From the NCBI RefSeq assembly GCF_009928415.1, contig NZ_JAABNN010000003.1, positions 340,145-404,144 on the forward strand: 64,000 bases of DNA. The letters run 5' to 3'. A program made the position numbers and the translations under genes. Under the pieces are notes generated by a model. It made no database searches and was not told the origin of the DNA. It saw nothing but the letters and a program-made list of their open reading frames with translations. Positions 1-9,214 of the stretch are shown piece by piece (positions within the stretch are counted from its first letter, which is position 1; each line of letters opens with the position of its first letter). This DNA comes from Bacillus sp. USDA818B3_A (GTDB lineage Bacteria; Bacillota; Bacilli; Bacillales; Cytobacillaceae).

Positions 1-380
1 ATACTGGTGCATGCCATCAGGCCGACCACATTTACATTAAACATCCCCTTAATTTCATCCATCTTAGCCTCATGGGCTTCCCGGAATACCCCAAATCCGG
101 CATTATTAACAAGTATATCGATATACCCTATTTTCTTAAGGATGTGCTCGAAAACTTCTTTTACACGGTTTGTATCTGATACATCAAGCTGAAATACATC
201 TACATTTATTTGAAACTGCTGTGCAAGGCTTGATTTTAACTGTTCGAGCTTATCCACACTTCTGGCAAGCAGGATAAGATTAGCACCACTAGCAGCGCAA
301 AGTTTGGCGATTTCAGCACCAATCCCGCCGGATGCACCTGTAATGACGATATTTTTACCTTTTAATTGTTCCCTTACCAT
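1..380 (-). CDS. yqjQ: Short-chain dehydrogenase/reductase YqjQ-like, 3' end outside window
   Basis: Partial gene running off the left edge; only the N-terminal ~126 residues are present. The start is ATG at 380. The translation opens with a Rossmann NAD(P)-binding motif (ITGASGGIG, about residues 12-20), then LVNNAG, the classical SDR structural motif, so the family call is firm. The substrate is not evident. The neighbour proI on the opposite strand matches the B. subtilis yqjQ-proI region, which supports the symbol. The catalytic Tyr-x-x-x-Lys would lie beyond the window. Confidence 0.85.
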   Translation of the reverse strand, partial: MVREQLKGKNIVITGASGGIGAEIAKLCAASGANLILLARSVDKLEQLKSSLAQQFQINVDVFQLDVSDTNRVKEVFEHILKKIGYIDILVNNAGFGVFREAHEAKMDEIKGMFNVNVVGLMACTS

Positions 381-592
381 TTTAGCACCCCATCTGTGTT
401 TAAAAGCCTGACCTATTTGCAGTTAAGGAGAATACAGGCTGTCTAGTACTACTAATAATTTCCTCGATAAAAGATAAATAGTCAAGCTGCGTCTATAAAA
501 ACTTAGAAAAAAGTAAAAATTCTTATAATTGATTCTTGACAAATAGATGGGATATCAAGGATAATCACCTCAATTCAATAGGAGGAGTAAGA

Positions 593-1435
593 ATGAAAAA
601 AATTGCAATCGTAGGTGCTGGTTCGATGGCGGAAGCCATCATCTCAGGCTTACTAGAAAATGAATTAATCGATAGAAAAAACATCTGGGTAACAAATCAT
701 GCTAATAAGGCAAGATTAAAGCAGCTCGAAGAACGGTATGGAATCTGCAGCACGTATGAATTAAATGACCTTTTTAATGGAGCGGACATCGTGATGCTGG
801 CTATGAAGCCAAAGGATGCTGATACCGCAATTGACTATATTCATGAACATCTAACTGAGAACATGCTTATTGTTTCCGTTCTCGCAGGCGTATCGATGAG
901 CACGATTGAAAGCCTGGCTAGAAAGCCACTTTCAGTTGCCCGCTCAATGCCTAATACATCGGCGGCAGTTGGGAAATCAGCTACGGCCATTGCCGTAAAT
1001 GAACGGGTTACCGCCGAACAGCTGGAATCCATCAAAAAACTATTCGAATCCGTCGGTTTAGCAAGGCTCGTTGAGGAGGAGCAGCTTGACGCGGTAACCG
1101 GATTGTCAGGAAGCGGTCCGGCCTATATTTATTACCTAATTGAGGCCATGGAGAATAGTGCGGATGAGATCGGTCTCGACAAGTATATGGCCCAAGAATT
1201 AATTGTTCAAACACTAATCGGGGCAGCAGAAATGGTGAAAAACTCCTCAAAATCTCCCGAGCAGCTGCGACGTGAAGTAACAAGTCCTGGCGGAACAACA
1301 GAAGCAGGGATCCGGGTCCTAGAGGAATTCGAAGTACAGCAGGCATTTATATCTTGTATTAAAGCCGCAACTGCCCAATCTAAAAAAATGGGTAAGGCCT
1401 TAAGTTCCGAATTAAAAGTTGGCAAACCACTATAA
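593..1435 (+). CDS. proI: Pyrroline-5-carboxylate reductase
   Basis: Cytoplasmic enzyme catalysing the last step of proline synthesis: NAD(P)H reduction of 1-pyrroline-5-carboxylate to L-proline. The 280-residue protein has an N-terminal nucleotide-binding motif (IVGAGSMAEAI, residues 5-15) and the family signatures LSGSGPAY and VTSPGGTTEAG in the C-terminal dimerisation domain. The frame is open further upstream to 536, but the ATG at 593 is preceded by a strong AGGAGG at 580-585, so I take that as the start. Length is normal. It is followed by a bidirectional terminator shared with the convergent rnz. The symbol follows the B. subtilis paralogue at this locus. Confidence 0.95.
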   Translation: MKKIAIVGAGSMAEAIISGLLENELIDRKNIWVTNHANKARLKQLEERYGICSTYELNDLFNGADIVMLAMKPKDADTAIDYIHEHLTENMLIVSVLAGVSMSTIESLARKPLSVARSMPNTSAAVGKSATAIAVNERVTAEQLESIKKLFESVGLARLVEEEQLDAVTGLSGSGPAYIYYLIEAMENSADEIGLDKYMAQELIVQTLIGAAEMVKNSSKSPEQLRREVTSPGGTTEAGIRVLEEFEVQQAFISCIKAATAQSKKMGKALSSELKVGKPL

Positions 1436-1436
1436 A

Positions 1437-1482
1437 GCAAAAAAAGCACTTACCTTTTAAAAATGGTAAGTGCTTTTTTTTA
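1437..1482. terminator. Bidirectional terminator between proI and rnz
   Basis: A perfect 10-bp stem, AGCACTTACC (1445-1454) pairing with GGTAAGTGCT (1465-1474), is flanked by an A-run on the left and a T-run on the right. It can therefore end transcription from both convergent genes. Confidence 0.9.
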
Positions 1483-2403
1483 CGTAAAAACTATATTAAA
1501 TTCTTTAAAATCCTCGGCAATCTCTGTATTTGGAAACACTTCTTTTGCTTCCTCAACCAGTTCCAGCCATGCCTGCCTGTCATAGCGCGAGCTTATGTGA
1601 GTTAAGCACAAATGTTTGCAGCCGGCTTGTTTAGCAATTTCTGCTGCTTGGTGTGTTGTTGAATGAAAATAATCAAAGGCAAGCTGTTCCTCCCCTTTAG
1701 CAAAGGTCGCTTCATGTATTAAAAAATCCGCCTCTTGAGCAAGTCTTCGTGAATTTTCACAAACTCTTGTATCCCCAAGGATGGTAACAATCCGGCCCTT
1801 TTGGGAGGGTCCAAGGAAATCATTCGGTTCAATAACCCTGCCATCTTCAAGAACAACGGTTTCCCCATTTTTTATTTTTCTAAAAATGGGTCCCGGCTTT
1901 ACCCCTGCTTCCTGCAATTTATCCGCAAGAAGTGTGCCCGGCCTGTCCTTCTCAACGATTCGATATCCATAGGAGGGAATTCCATGCTCTAGCAGCCGGG
2001 CCTCTACGGTGAACTGTTCATCTTCGAAAATCATTCCATCTTCAATTTCAATCACTTTTAATGGATACTTTAAATAGGTTTGACTTACTGAAAGACTAAC
2101 ACCGATATATTCTTTAATTCCTTTAGGCCCATAGATCGTCACTTGTGATTCGCCCCCCTGGAAAGAACGGCTTGATAATAGTCCCGGAAGCCCATATATA
2201 TGATCACCGTGCAGATGGGTAATAAAAATTTTTTCAATTCTCCGCGGTTTAATCGATGTATGTAATATTTGATGCTGGGTCGCCTCTCCAGCATCAAATA
2301 GCCAAACTGACCCTCTTTCTTCCAGCAATTTGAGAGCTATGGACGTAACATTTCGAAGTTTGGCAGGCATCCCTGCTCCTGTTCCTAAGAAAAAGATATC
2401 CAA
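1480..2403 (-). CDS. rnz: Ribonuclease Z (tRNA 3' endonuclease)
   Basis: Metallo-beta-lactamase-fold endonuclease that trims the 3' trailer of tRNA precursors lacking an encoded CCA. The 307-residue protein carries the zinc-binding motif HLHGDH at residues 63-68, plus GDTR and an IHEATF motif typical of the family. Length equals that of Bacillus RNase Z. The start is TTG at 2403, with AGGAG seven bases upstream. It converges on proI and lies upstream of the divergent zwf, as in B. subtilis. Confidence 0.93.
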   Translation of the reverse strand: MDIFFLGTGAGMPAKLRNVTSIALKLLEERGSVWLFDAGEATQHQILHTSIKPRRIEKIFITHLHGDHIYGLPGLLSSRSFQGGESQVTIYGPKGIKEYIGVSLSVSQTYLKYPLKVIEIEDGMIFEDEQFTVEARLLEHGIPSYGYRIVEKDRPGTLLADKLQEAGVKPGPIFRKIKNGETVVLEDGRVIEPNDFLGPSQKGRIVTILGDTRVCENSRRLAQEADFLIHEATFAKGEEQLAFDYFHSTTHQAAEIAKQAGCKHLCLTHISSRYDRQAWLELVEEAKEVFPNTEIAEDFKEFNIVFT

Positions 2404-2608
2404 AAGAACACTCCTCTCTACTCCTCATTCTTATGGATACTATATCACAATCTTTTTTTAAATGCTTAATTACCCATAATTTCTTCCTGCAACGATTATT
2501 TTTTTGTTACATGCAATTCTTTATATTTGCGAAACCTAAAGAAAACAGATAAATTAAATAAAAGCAAATAAAAATACATAACAAGGCTATGAGAAAAGAG
2601 GTACAAAA

Positions 2609-4105
2609 GTGGAACAAAACAACATGACTTCGTTAATTATGATCTTTGGAGCAACTGGAGATTTGGCCAAACGAAAATTATTCCCGTCACTTTACCGGTT
2701 GTTTTCACGGAATAAACTTGAAAAATTTGCCGTGATCGGTGTTGCCAGAAGGTCTCTTTCTAATGATGAGTTTCAAGCATCTGTTAAGGAATCAGTAATA
2801 TCGGCCCTAGGCAACAAAGAAAATTTAGATGAGTTCATTTCCCATTTCTACTATCAATCACATGATGTATCGGATTCCAACTCATATGTAACATTGAGAA
2901 ATTTCGCTGATCAAGTGGATAAGAATTATGACCTTCTTGGAAATCGAATCTTTTATTTGGCAATGGCACCAGAATTCTTTGGTCCAATTGCCCTGCATTT
3001 AAAATCCGATGGTTTGACAGATGTCAAAGGATACAAACGACTTGTCATTGAGAAACCATTTGGCCATGACTTAGAGTCTGCCAAAAAGTTAAACGAACAA
3101 ATCAGAAGTGCCTTTGAAGAAAAAGAGGTATACCGGATTGACCATTATTTAGGAAAAGAAATGGTACGAAATATCGAGGTTATTCGTTTTGCTAACGCAA
3201 TCTTTGAACCTCTCTGGAATAACCGCTATATCTCCAATATACAAATTACTTCGAGCGAAACACTCGGAGTGGAAGAGCGCGGCCGTTATTATGAAACAAG
3301 CGGCGCACTAAGGGATATGCTGCAAAATCACATGATGCAAATGGTGGCATTGCTTGCAATGGAGCCACCGATCAGTCTGACTACTGATGAAGTTCGTTCT
3401 GAAAAAGTAAGAGTATTCAGATCCCTTAGAACCATCGAGGAACAGGAAGTAAAAGAATATTTTGTCCGCGGCCAATATGGAGAAGGAACCATTGAGGATG
3501 TTAAGGTTCCAAAATATCGTGATGAAGCAATGGTCGATAAAGAATCCAACACCGAAACCTTTGTAGCCGGGAAGATTATGATTGATAACTTCCGTTGGGC
3601 GGGTGTACCTTTTTATATCCGTACAGGTAAAAGAATGGCGACTAAATCAACGAAAATTGTTGTTCAATTTAAAGATATTCCGATGAATTTATATTATCAG
3701 CCAGAAAAAATGTTAAATCCAAACTTACTTGTCATTCATATTCAACCTGAAGAAGGAATTACATTGCATCTGAACGCTAAAAAAGCAGGCGGACATCTCG
3801 ATGCACAAGAAGTAAAATTAAGCTTTGCCAATACAGGCATCCATGCGATGAACACTCCAGAAGGCTATGAGAAGCTCTTGTACGATTGTATGAGAGGAGA
3901 TGCTACTAATTTCACACATTGGGATGAAGTAGCCTACTCATGGGCATTTGTAGATAAAATTTCAGGCGCTTGGGAAAAAACAAAAGCAGAATTTCCTAAT
4001 TATCAATCCGGAACAATGGGTCCAGATGCAGCAGATGAGCTTTTAGAAAAAGACGGCTTCTTCTGGTGGCCAGTTACTGATCTAGAGGTTGATATTTGTA
4101 AATAA
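2609..4105 (+). CDS. zwf: Glucose-6-phosphate 1-dehydrogenase
   Basis: First enzyme of the oxidative pentose phosphate pathway; oxidises glucose-6-phosphate to 6-phosphogluconolactone with NADP. The 498-residue protein has the N-terminal dinucleotide motif GATGDLA (residues 14-20) and the active-site signature RIDHYLGKE (176-184), both intact. The start is probably GTG at 2609, with AGAGGT six bases upstream; an in-frame ATG at 2624 is a weaker alternative. In B. subtilis gndA lies beside zwf, but here the space holds a repeat element and then dinB. Confidence 0.95.
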   Translation: MEQNNMTSLIMIFGATGDLAKRKLFPSLYRLFSRNKLEKFAVIGVARRSLSNDEFQASVKESVISALGNKENLDEFISHFYYQSHDVSDSNSYVTLRNFADQVDKNYDLLGNRIFYLAMAPEFFGPIALHLKSDGLTDVKGYKRLVIEKPFGHDLESAKKLNEQIRSAFEEKEVYRIDHYLGKEMVRNIEVIRFANAIFEPLWNNRYISNIQITSSETLGVEERGRYYETSGALRDMLQNHMMQMVALLAMEPPISLTTDEVRSEKVRVFRSLRTIEEQEVKEYFVRGQYGEGTIEDVKVPKYRDEAMVDKESNTETFVAGKIMIDNFRWAGVPFYIRTGKRMATKSTKIVVQFKDIPMNLYYQPEKMLNPNLLVIHIQPEEGITLHLNAKKAGGHLDAQEVKLSFANTGIHAMNTPEGYEKLLYDCMRGDATNFTHWDEVAYSWAFVDKISGAWEKTKAEFPNYQSGTMGPDAADELLEKDGFFWWPVTDLEVDICK

Positions 4106-4106
4106 G

Positions 4107-4226
4107 AAAAGCGTAGGGCGCCCGTCTATCGGCGACAAGCACAAGACGAGCCGGCCGAAAGGTTGTTCTTTAACCTTTTGGACGGATTGGCTTGTGACCT
4201 CGAGCCGATGGCGCCTGGAGCTGGAC
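4107..4226 (+). repeat. Dispersed ~120-base structured repeat, copy A
   Basis: Intergenic element immediately after zwf, closely similar to copy B (37018-37138) and a shorter copy C (6799-6891, opposite strand). It folds into nested helices: ATCGGC (4128-4133) with GCCGAT (4204-4209), CACAAG (4140-4145) with CTTGTG (4191-4196), and AAAGGTT (4158-4164) with AACCTTT (4172-4178). Copy B differs at these sites with compensating changes on both sides. There is no T-run, so it is not a standard terminator. Overlapping open frames are coincidental. Confidence 0.8.
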
Positions 4227-4248
4227 AATTCTCGAAGTCGAAATAAAT

Positions 4249-4284
4249 AAAAGCTCCCTTTGTTACTAACAAAGTGGAGCTTTT
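4249..4284. terminator. Bidirectional terminator between zwf and dinB
   Basis: AAAAGCTCC pairs with GGAGCTTTT around an inner CTTTGTT/AACAAAG stem. A/T runs on both sides suit the convergent zwf and dinB. The right edge touches the dinB stop codon. Confidence 0.85.
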
Positions 4285-5560
4285 ATTGTTTGTCCTTCTT
4301 TTTTTCGGGAAAAGAACGTAAAAAATCCTTATTAAAACTTGTACCGGTACCAACATTGTCAGTTGTTTTGTTAGCATTTGAGCCGGCGGATTCAATAATA
4401 TTTTTTCCATACTTTTCGCGCAAACTGGAAAGAGTTTTTAATAGTGGTTCTTTTTTAGCATCTTTTTCATAAGAAAATAAATCCAATTGCTTATAAGCAT
4501 GATCTTGATCGACTAAATCATTCCCTGTAATCCCTAACAAACGAACAGGGTCTCCATTCCATGCTTTCAAGAAAAGCTGTTTTGCATATGTCGAAATATC
4601 CTCTTTCTGACTAATAGGATTCAACAATTTCATACTCTTGGTTATTGTTTTCCGATCTTTATAGCGGATCGTAATGGCCAAGGCAGATGCCATCACTGTT
4701 TTCCTCCGTAATCTAGTTGATACGGTTCCAGCTAATCCTTCCAGCACATGAAACAGCTCTTGCTGATTACTAATATCTCTTGGCAGGGTCGTTGAATTCC
4801 CAATACTTTTGAATTCGGAAACAGACTCTGGATCGACGGACCTGACATCGATCCCGTTTGCCCTTTCTTTTAGTCTGGTCCCATTAATTCCAAGCAAGGA
4901 TTTTAATTGAATCTCGTTCCCGCTTGCTAAGTCACCAATGGTATAAATTCCAATTGATTTAAGTTTTTCGGCTGTCTTATTACCTACTCCATGCATTTCA
5001 TTTGTGTTTAAAGGCCAAAGTACGGAAGAGATATCACGTTTCCTCAAGACGGTGATTCCCATTGGCTTTTCCATATCTGATGCCGTTTTTGCTAAAAATT
5101 TATTTGGGGCGATTCCAATACTGCATGGCAGGTCCAACTGTTCAAGGATTCTTTTTTGAATACTTTCTGCGATTTCAATAGGACTCCCTAATGAGAAACT
5201 TTCCGTAATATCCATATAACCTTCATCAATTGAAACCGGTTCAACTAGTTCCGTATATTGCCTAAGAATTTCAAACATAGCAATTGACGCCGCACGGTAG
5301 CGTTCAAAATTAGGCTTCATAACGATCAGCTTTGGACAAAGTTTTTTCGCTTCCCAAAGAGGCATGGTCGTCTTGACACCTAATTTCCTAGCTTCATAGC
5401 TGCAGGTTACAATGATTCCCCTTCGTTCCTCCACATTTCCAGCAATGGCAAGCGGTTTTCCCTTTAGTTCAGGATCAAAGGCCATTTCAACAGAAGCATA
5501 AAAACTATTCATATCTACATGTAAAATAACTCGACCGTTTTTTGGATACATTTCTTTCAT
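4283..5560 (-). CDS. dinB: DNA polymerase IV (Y-family)
   Basis: Error-prone translesion polymerase. The 425-residue protein shows the two catalytic carboxylate motifs: HVDMNSFYASVE near the N-terminus (metal-binding Asp) and VSIDEGYMDIT (Asp-Glu pair), followed by helix-hairpin-helix and little-finger regions. The frame is open to 5605, but ATG at 5560 has a strong GGGGGG ribosome site and begins just before the conserved palm motif. The C-terminal tail is Lys-rich and lacks an obvious QLxLF clamp motif at the very end; a QLDLFSYE stretch earlier (encoded near 4480) probably serves this role. It corresponds to B. subtilis yqjH (polYB). Confidence 0.9.
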   Translation of the reverse strand: MKEMYPKNGRVILHVDMNSFYASVEMAFDPELKGKPLAIAGNVEERRGIIVTCSYEARKLGVKTTMPLWEAKKLCPKLIVMKPNFERYRAASIAMFEILRQYTELVEPVSIDEGYMDITESFSLGSPIEIAESIQKRILEQLDLPCSIGIAPNKFLAKTASDMEKPMGITVLRKRDISSVLWPLNTNEMHGVGNKTAEKLKSIGIYTIGDLASGNEIQLKSLLGINGTRLKERANGIDVRSVDPESVSEFKSIGNSTTLPRDISNQQELFHVLEGLAGTVSTRLRRKTVMASALAITIRYKDRKTITKSMKLLNPISQKEDISTYAKQLFLKAWNGDPVRLLGITGNDLVDQDHAYKQLDLFSYEKDAKKEPLLKTLSSLREKYGKNIIESAGSNANKTTDNVGTGTSFNKDFLRSFPEKKKDKQ

Positions 5561-5642
5561 AAATACCCCCCTAAAAAACCAGGAATTCCTATAATAGTAT
5601 AACAAAGAAGGAGGCCAATTGGCTCTCCTTCCGAAAGGGTAA

Positions 5643-6764
5643 TTATTGATTAGTAACTTCGTTGATTATAGCGATTGTCATTTCGGCAAGCTTATATAAT
5701 TCCTCAATCGGCATACGCTCGTTGGTAGTATGAATTTCTTCATACCCCACAGCTAAATTGACAGTTGGAATATTAAAACCATTAAATACATTGGCATCAC
5801 TGCCGCCGCCGCTATGCTGCAGTTCACAGCTGCGGCCAATTTTTGCTGCCGCTCGGCGGGCAACTTCAACAACTTGGTCACCTTCAGCAAATTTAAATCC
5901 AGGATACATGACTTCCACGTCCACTTCCGCTCTTCCGCCCATTTCCGCAGCTACCGTTTCAAACGCATTTTTCATTTTGTTCACTTGAGCCTCCATTTTT
6001 TCAGGAATAAGTGAACGTGCTTCTGCCAAAATATCTACACGATCGGCAACGATATTAGTAGCTTGGCCGCCTTCAAAACGGCCGATATTGGCCGTTGTTT
6101 CATGATCAATTCTCCCTAAAGGCATCTTGGCAATCGATTTAGCAGCAATCGTAATCGCAGAAACCCCTTTCTCCGGCGCGACACCCGCATGTGCCGTTTT
6201 CCCGTAGATAACCGCTTTTACTTTAGCCTGCGTTGGAGCAGCCACAACTATATTCCCTACTAAGCCATCACTGTCAAGGGCATAACCATATTTTGCTTTA
6301 AGTAAGGCTGGATCAATTGCTTTTGCACCCTGTAAGCCTGACTCTTCCCCAACTGAGATGACAAATTGAATGAAGCCATGAGGGATATTCTGTTCCTTAA
6401 GGAGACGAATGGTTTCAAGCATAACAGCTATACCAGTTTTATCATCAGCGCCTAAAATCGTTGTCCCATCTGTAACAACGTACCCGTCCTTTATAGAAGG
6501 TTTTACCCCCTTAGCAGGTGTCACTGTGTCCATATGGCAAGAGAAATAAATAGGATCTACTCCTTCTTTCACAGCAGGCAGTGTACAAATTAGGTTTCCT
6601 GCACCATGACCCGTTACAGCCGTTGTATCGTCTTCAAAAACATCGAGACCTAACTCGGTAAACTTTTGTTTAAGTATTTTAGCTATTTCAGCTTCAAATT
6701 TTGTTTCAGAATCAATTTGTACAAGTTCTAAGAATTCATTTAACAGTCGTTCCTGATTTACCAC
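5643..6764 (-). CDS. yqjE: M20-family peptidase, PepT-like (YqjE)
   Basis: Zinc-dependent metallopeptidase related to tripeptidase T. The 373-residue protein has the M20 metal-site motifs SCHMDTV, GADDKTG and VGEESG in order, and a later SGGGSDANVF segment. The open frame extends to a TTG at 6779, but that codon overlaps the ribosome site; GGAGGG followed by seven bases and GTG at 6764 fits far better and gives the family N-terminus. The true substrate is unknown; amino-peptide or acyl-amino acid cleavage is likely. Copy C of the dispersed repeat lies just upstream. Confidence 0.85.
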   Translation of the reverse strand: MVNQERLLNEFLELVQIDSETKFEAEIAKILKQKFTELGLDVFEDDTTAVTGHGAGNLICTLPAVKEGVDPIYFSCHMDTVTPAKGVKPSIKDGYVVTDGTTILGADDKTGIAVMLETIRLLKEQNIPHGFIQFVISVGEESGLQGAKAIDPALLKAKYGYALDSDGLVGNIVVAAPTQAKVKAVIYGKTAHAGVAPEKGVSAITIAAKSIAKMPLGRIDHETTANIGRFEGGQATNIVADRVDILAEARSLIPEKMEAQVNKMKNAFETVAAEMGGRAEVDVEVMYPGFKFAEGDQVVEVARRAAAKIGRSCELQHSGGGSDANVFNGFNIPTVNLAVGYEEIHTTNERMPIEELYKLAEMTIAIINEVTNQ

Positions 6765-6798
6765 ATTATGACCCTCCAATATATGTACTCACCTTAAT

Positions 6799-6891
6799 CT
6801 AGCTGCAGCGCCTAGGGGCTCTTAGGTCTAAGCCAATCCGACAAGAAGGCTCGTCTAGACTCACGCCCCTGTTCAAGGCGCTTCCGCTTTC
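6799..6891 (-). repeat. Dispersed structured repeat, copy C (shortened)
   Basis: On the minus strand this begins AAAGCGGAAGCGCCTTGA and ends CCCCTAGGCGCTGCAGCT, almost identical to the outer arms of copy B at 37018-37138. The central hairpin segment is missing, leaving ~93 bases. It lies between yqjD and yqjE. Confidence 0.75.
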
Positions 6892-6947
6892 TATTTCAGT
6901 ATACCTCTTTATTTAAGCTATCATCAAATGTAAGAGATAAGTAATCA

Positions 6948-8498
6948 TTAGAGAGGGATATTTCCATGCTTTTTTTTCGGTCTAGATTCTTTTTTATTTT
7001 TAAGCATCTCCAAAGCTTGAAGAATTTTTATTCTTGTATCACGCGGGTCTATTACATCATCTACCATGCCCCTGCTTGCTGCCACATAGGGGTTTGCAAA
7101 TTTTTGGCGATATTCTTCTATTTTTTGCTGTCTAGTAAGCTCCGGATTACTGCTGCTGTTAATTTCCTTTGAAAAAATAATATTCGCTGCCCCTTGCGGA
7201 CCCATTACAGCAATTTCAGCATTAGGCCATGCAAATACTAAGTCAGCACCGATGGATTTACTATTTAAAGCCACATATGCACCGCCATAGGCCTTTCGTA
7301 AAATAACCGTTAATTTAGGTACAGTGGCTTCGGAATAAGCAAACAAAATTTTGGCTCCATGGCGGATAATCCCCCCATGTTCTTGTTTAACGCCAGGAAA
7401 GAAACCGGTTACATCCTCAAAGGTAATAATAGGAATATTAAAGGAATCACAGGTCCTAATAAATCTTGCAGCCTTATCAGAGGAATCAATATCCAAACCG
7501 CCCGCCATTACTTTGGGCTGATTGCAGACAAGTCCAACCGTTTCACCTTTCATACGCGCTAATCCAACAACAATGTTTTTTGCGAAATTTTGATGGATTT
7601 CCATAAAGGAACCATCATCAACTACTTGTTCAATCACTTTTCTAACATCATATGGACGGACGGCATCGAAGGGGACAATATCCATTAAATCAGGACGATA
7701 ATCATCTTCCTTCCCCGCCTCTAGTCCTGGCGGCTTTTCTTCATTATTCTGAGGAAGATAGCCTAACAGTTTCCGGACACTTTCCAGCACTTCAGCTTCC
7801 GTCTCTGCTTGGAAGTGGGCATTTCCACTTATAGAGTTATGAACATTTGCCCCGCCAAGATCTTCAGGAGAGATTTTCTCACCTGTTACCGTTTCAATGA
7901 CCTTTGGTCCTGTAATAAACATTTGGCTTGTTTTTTCAACCATGAAGACAAAATCTGTAATGGCAGGAGAATAAACCGCACCACCTGCACATGGCCCCAT
8001 GATAACAGATATTTGTGGAATGACTCCAGAATATATCGCGTTTCGGTAAAAGATATGCCCATACCCATCCAATGAAACAACACCTTCTTGGATACGCGCT
8101 CCGCCTGAATCATTAAGACCAACAAAGGGTGTACCATTTTTAGCTGCTAAATCCATGACAGCGGCAATTTTTTTAGCGTGCATTTCCCCTAATGCACCGC
8201 CAAAAACGGTAAAGTCCTGCGAAAATAAATAAATGGGCCGGCCATTTACTTTTCCATAGCCTGTCACCACACCATCGCCCGGACCCTTTTGTTCATCTAA
8301 ACCAAAATCATTGGTTCGGTGTTCAATAAAAGAATTTAATTCAACAAAACTATCCTTATCTACTAACAGGTCAATTCTTTCTCTAGCTGTCAATTTTCCT
8401 TTTGCGTGCTGTTTGTCAATCCTTTCATCCCCGCCTCCAAGCTCCACTTCCCTGCGCCGATCATACAATTCATTAATTTTTTCGTAAATGTCGATCAT
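6948..8498 (-). CDS. yqjD: Acyl-CoA carboxyltransferase subunit, propionyl-/methylmalonyl-CoA type (YqjD)
   Basis: Biotin-dependent carboxyltransferase of the PccB/MmdA family, 516 residues, the usual length. Crotonase-like N- and C-halves are visible; GGARIQEGV and GPCAGGAVYSPA mark the acyl-CoA site and AYGGAYVALNS the second half. It overlaps the epimerase gene by 4 bases and shares the window with methylmalonyl-CoA mutase, so a role in propionyl-CoA carboxylation is the natural inference. No dedicated biotin carboxylase/BCCP lies beside it; AccC/AccB in this window or others elsewhere could be partners. Decarboxylase function cannot be excluded. Confidence 0.88.
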   Translation of the reverse strand: MIDIYEKINELYDRRREVELGGGDERIDKQHAKGKLTARERIDLLVDKDSFVELNSFIEHRTNDFGLDEQKGPGDGVVTGYGKVNGRPIYLFSQDFTVFGGALGEMHAKKIAAVMDLAAKNGTPFVGLNDSGGARIQEGVVSLDGYGHIFYRNAIYSGVIPQISVIMGPCAGGAVYSPAITDFVFMVEKTSQMFITGPKVIETVTGEKISPEDLGGANVHNSISGNAHFQAETEAEVLESVRKLLGYLPQNNEEKPPGLEAGKEDDYRPDLMDIVPFDAVRPYDVRKVIEQVVDDGSFMEIHQNFAKNIVVGLARMKGETVGLVCNQPKVMAGGLDIDSSDKAARFIRTCDSFNIPIITFEDVTGFFPGVKQEHGGIIRHGAKILFAYSEATVPKLTVILRKAYGGAYVALNSKSIGADLVFAWPNAEIAVMGPQGAANIIFSKEINSSSNPELTRQQKIEEYRQKFANPYVAASRGMVDDVIDPRDTRIKILQALEMLKNKKESRPKKKHGNIPL

Positions 8499-8914
8499 TT
8501 AACCCCTTCATCCCCTTTTTTCTCGCAGAGCTCTACCAGAACACCGGCTGCAGATTTAGGGTGCATGAAAGCAATTTGTGCCCCTCCTGCCCCTGGTCTT
8601 GATGTTTCATCAATCATCCGGATCCCCTGTTCTTTCATTTCCGCGATTCTTTCTTCAATTGATGACACACCAAGAGCCACATGATGAATTCCCTCACCTC
8701 GCTTCGCAATAAAGCCGGCAATCGGGCTATCTTCTGTGGTTGGTTCTAGAAGCTCTATTTTGGTTTCCCCTGCTTTTAGAAAAGCCACCTTGACCTTTTG
8801 GCTGTCAACCACTTCAATTCCCAGTAGTGATAGTTTTAATACGTCCGTATAAAAAGGCAATGTGTGTTCAAGTGACTTTACAGCAATCCCAATATGGTCG
8901 ACTTTTTTAATCAT
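8495..8914 (-). CDS. mce: Methylmalonyl-CoA epimerase
   Basis: 139-residue vicinal-oxygen-chelate fold protein; converts (S)- to (R)-methylmalonyl-CoA, the form used by the mutase. The N-terminal KKVDHIGIAVKSLE with metal-ligand His, the central GEGIHHVALGV, and a terminal GVLVELCE Glu are the metal-site features of this family. It is translationally coupled to yqjD (4-base overlap). Equivalent to B. subtilis yqjC. With MutA/MutB and MeaB at 15-20 kb it completes the propionyl-CoA to succinyl-CoA route. Confidence 0.92.
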   Translation of the reverse strand: MIKKVDHIGIAVKSLEHTLPFYTDVLKLSLLGIEVVDSQKVKVAFLKAGETKIELLEPTTEDSPIAGFIAKRGEGIHHVALGVSSIEERIAEMKEQGIRMIDETSRPGAGGAQIAFMHPKSAAGVLVELCEKKGDEGVK

Positions 8915-9009
8915 GTTCTCCCCTCTGTTCCCAAAATTAAAATAAATCAGACAATTACCTTATTCGTTACAAAATTCATAAATCCTTCCTGATTTGCTTA
9001 GTTGTTCCG

Positions 9010-9038
9010 TTGTCCATTCAGGAGTTTCTTAGTACAAT
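9010..9038 (+). promoter_or_regulatory. Sigma-A promoter for the Prli42-like gene
   Basis: TTGTCC (9010-9015), a 17-base spacer and TACAAT (9033-9038) closely match the vegetative consensus. It lies ~37 bases upstream of the small ORF at 9075 and supports its expression. Confidence 0.7.
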
Positions 9039-9074
9039 AGGGATAAGCTATGAAAGACAAAGGAGGTATTCATA

Positions 9075-9173
9075 TTGTCTAAAAAGAAAACAAGAAAAAT
9101 AATTGTCTATCTAATGCTTTTTGCGATGTTAGCCTCAACCCTCCTATTAGGGATTGCTAATCTTATATCTTAA
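9075..9173 (+). CDS. Prli42-like single-pass membrane miniprotein
   Basis: A 32-residue ORF starting with TTG at 9075 behind a perfect AGGAGGT (9061-9067). The sequence starts with a Lys/Arg-rich stretch (MSKKKTRKIIVYLML) and continues as one hydrophobic helix to the end. Size, charge pattern and helix resemble the stressosome anchor Prli42 known from Listeria and annotated in bacilli; this is recollection, not a search. It has its own sigma-A promoter and terminator. If correct, it tethers the RsbR-type stressosome to the membrane. Confidence 0.6.
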   Translation: MSKKKTRKIIVYLMLFAMLASTLLLGIANLIS

Positions 9174-9180
9174 AAATAGG

Positions 9181-9214
9181 AAAAGGGACTGTTCAACTTG
9201 GAACAGTCCCTTTT
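9181..9214. terminator. Bidirectional terminator
   Basis: Perfect 14-bp stem AAAAGGGACTGTTC / GAACAGTCCCTTTT with loop AACTTG. It serves the small plus-strand gene and the convergent L,D-transpeptidase gene. Confidence 0.92.

Noticed and set aside
4126..4410. 94-codon minus-strand open frame across the zwf-dinB gap
   Set aside because: It is made of repeat copy A, the terminator and antisense of the dinB end, with no ribosome site or family resemblance.
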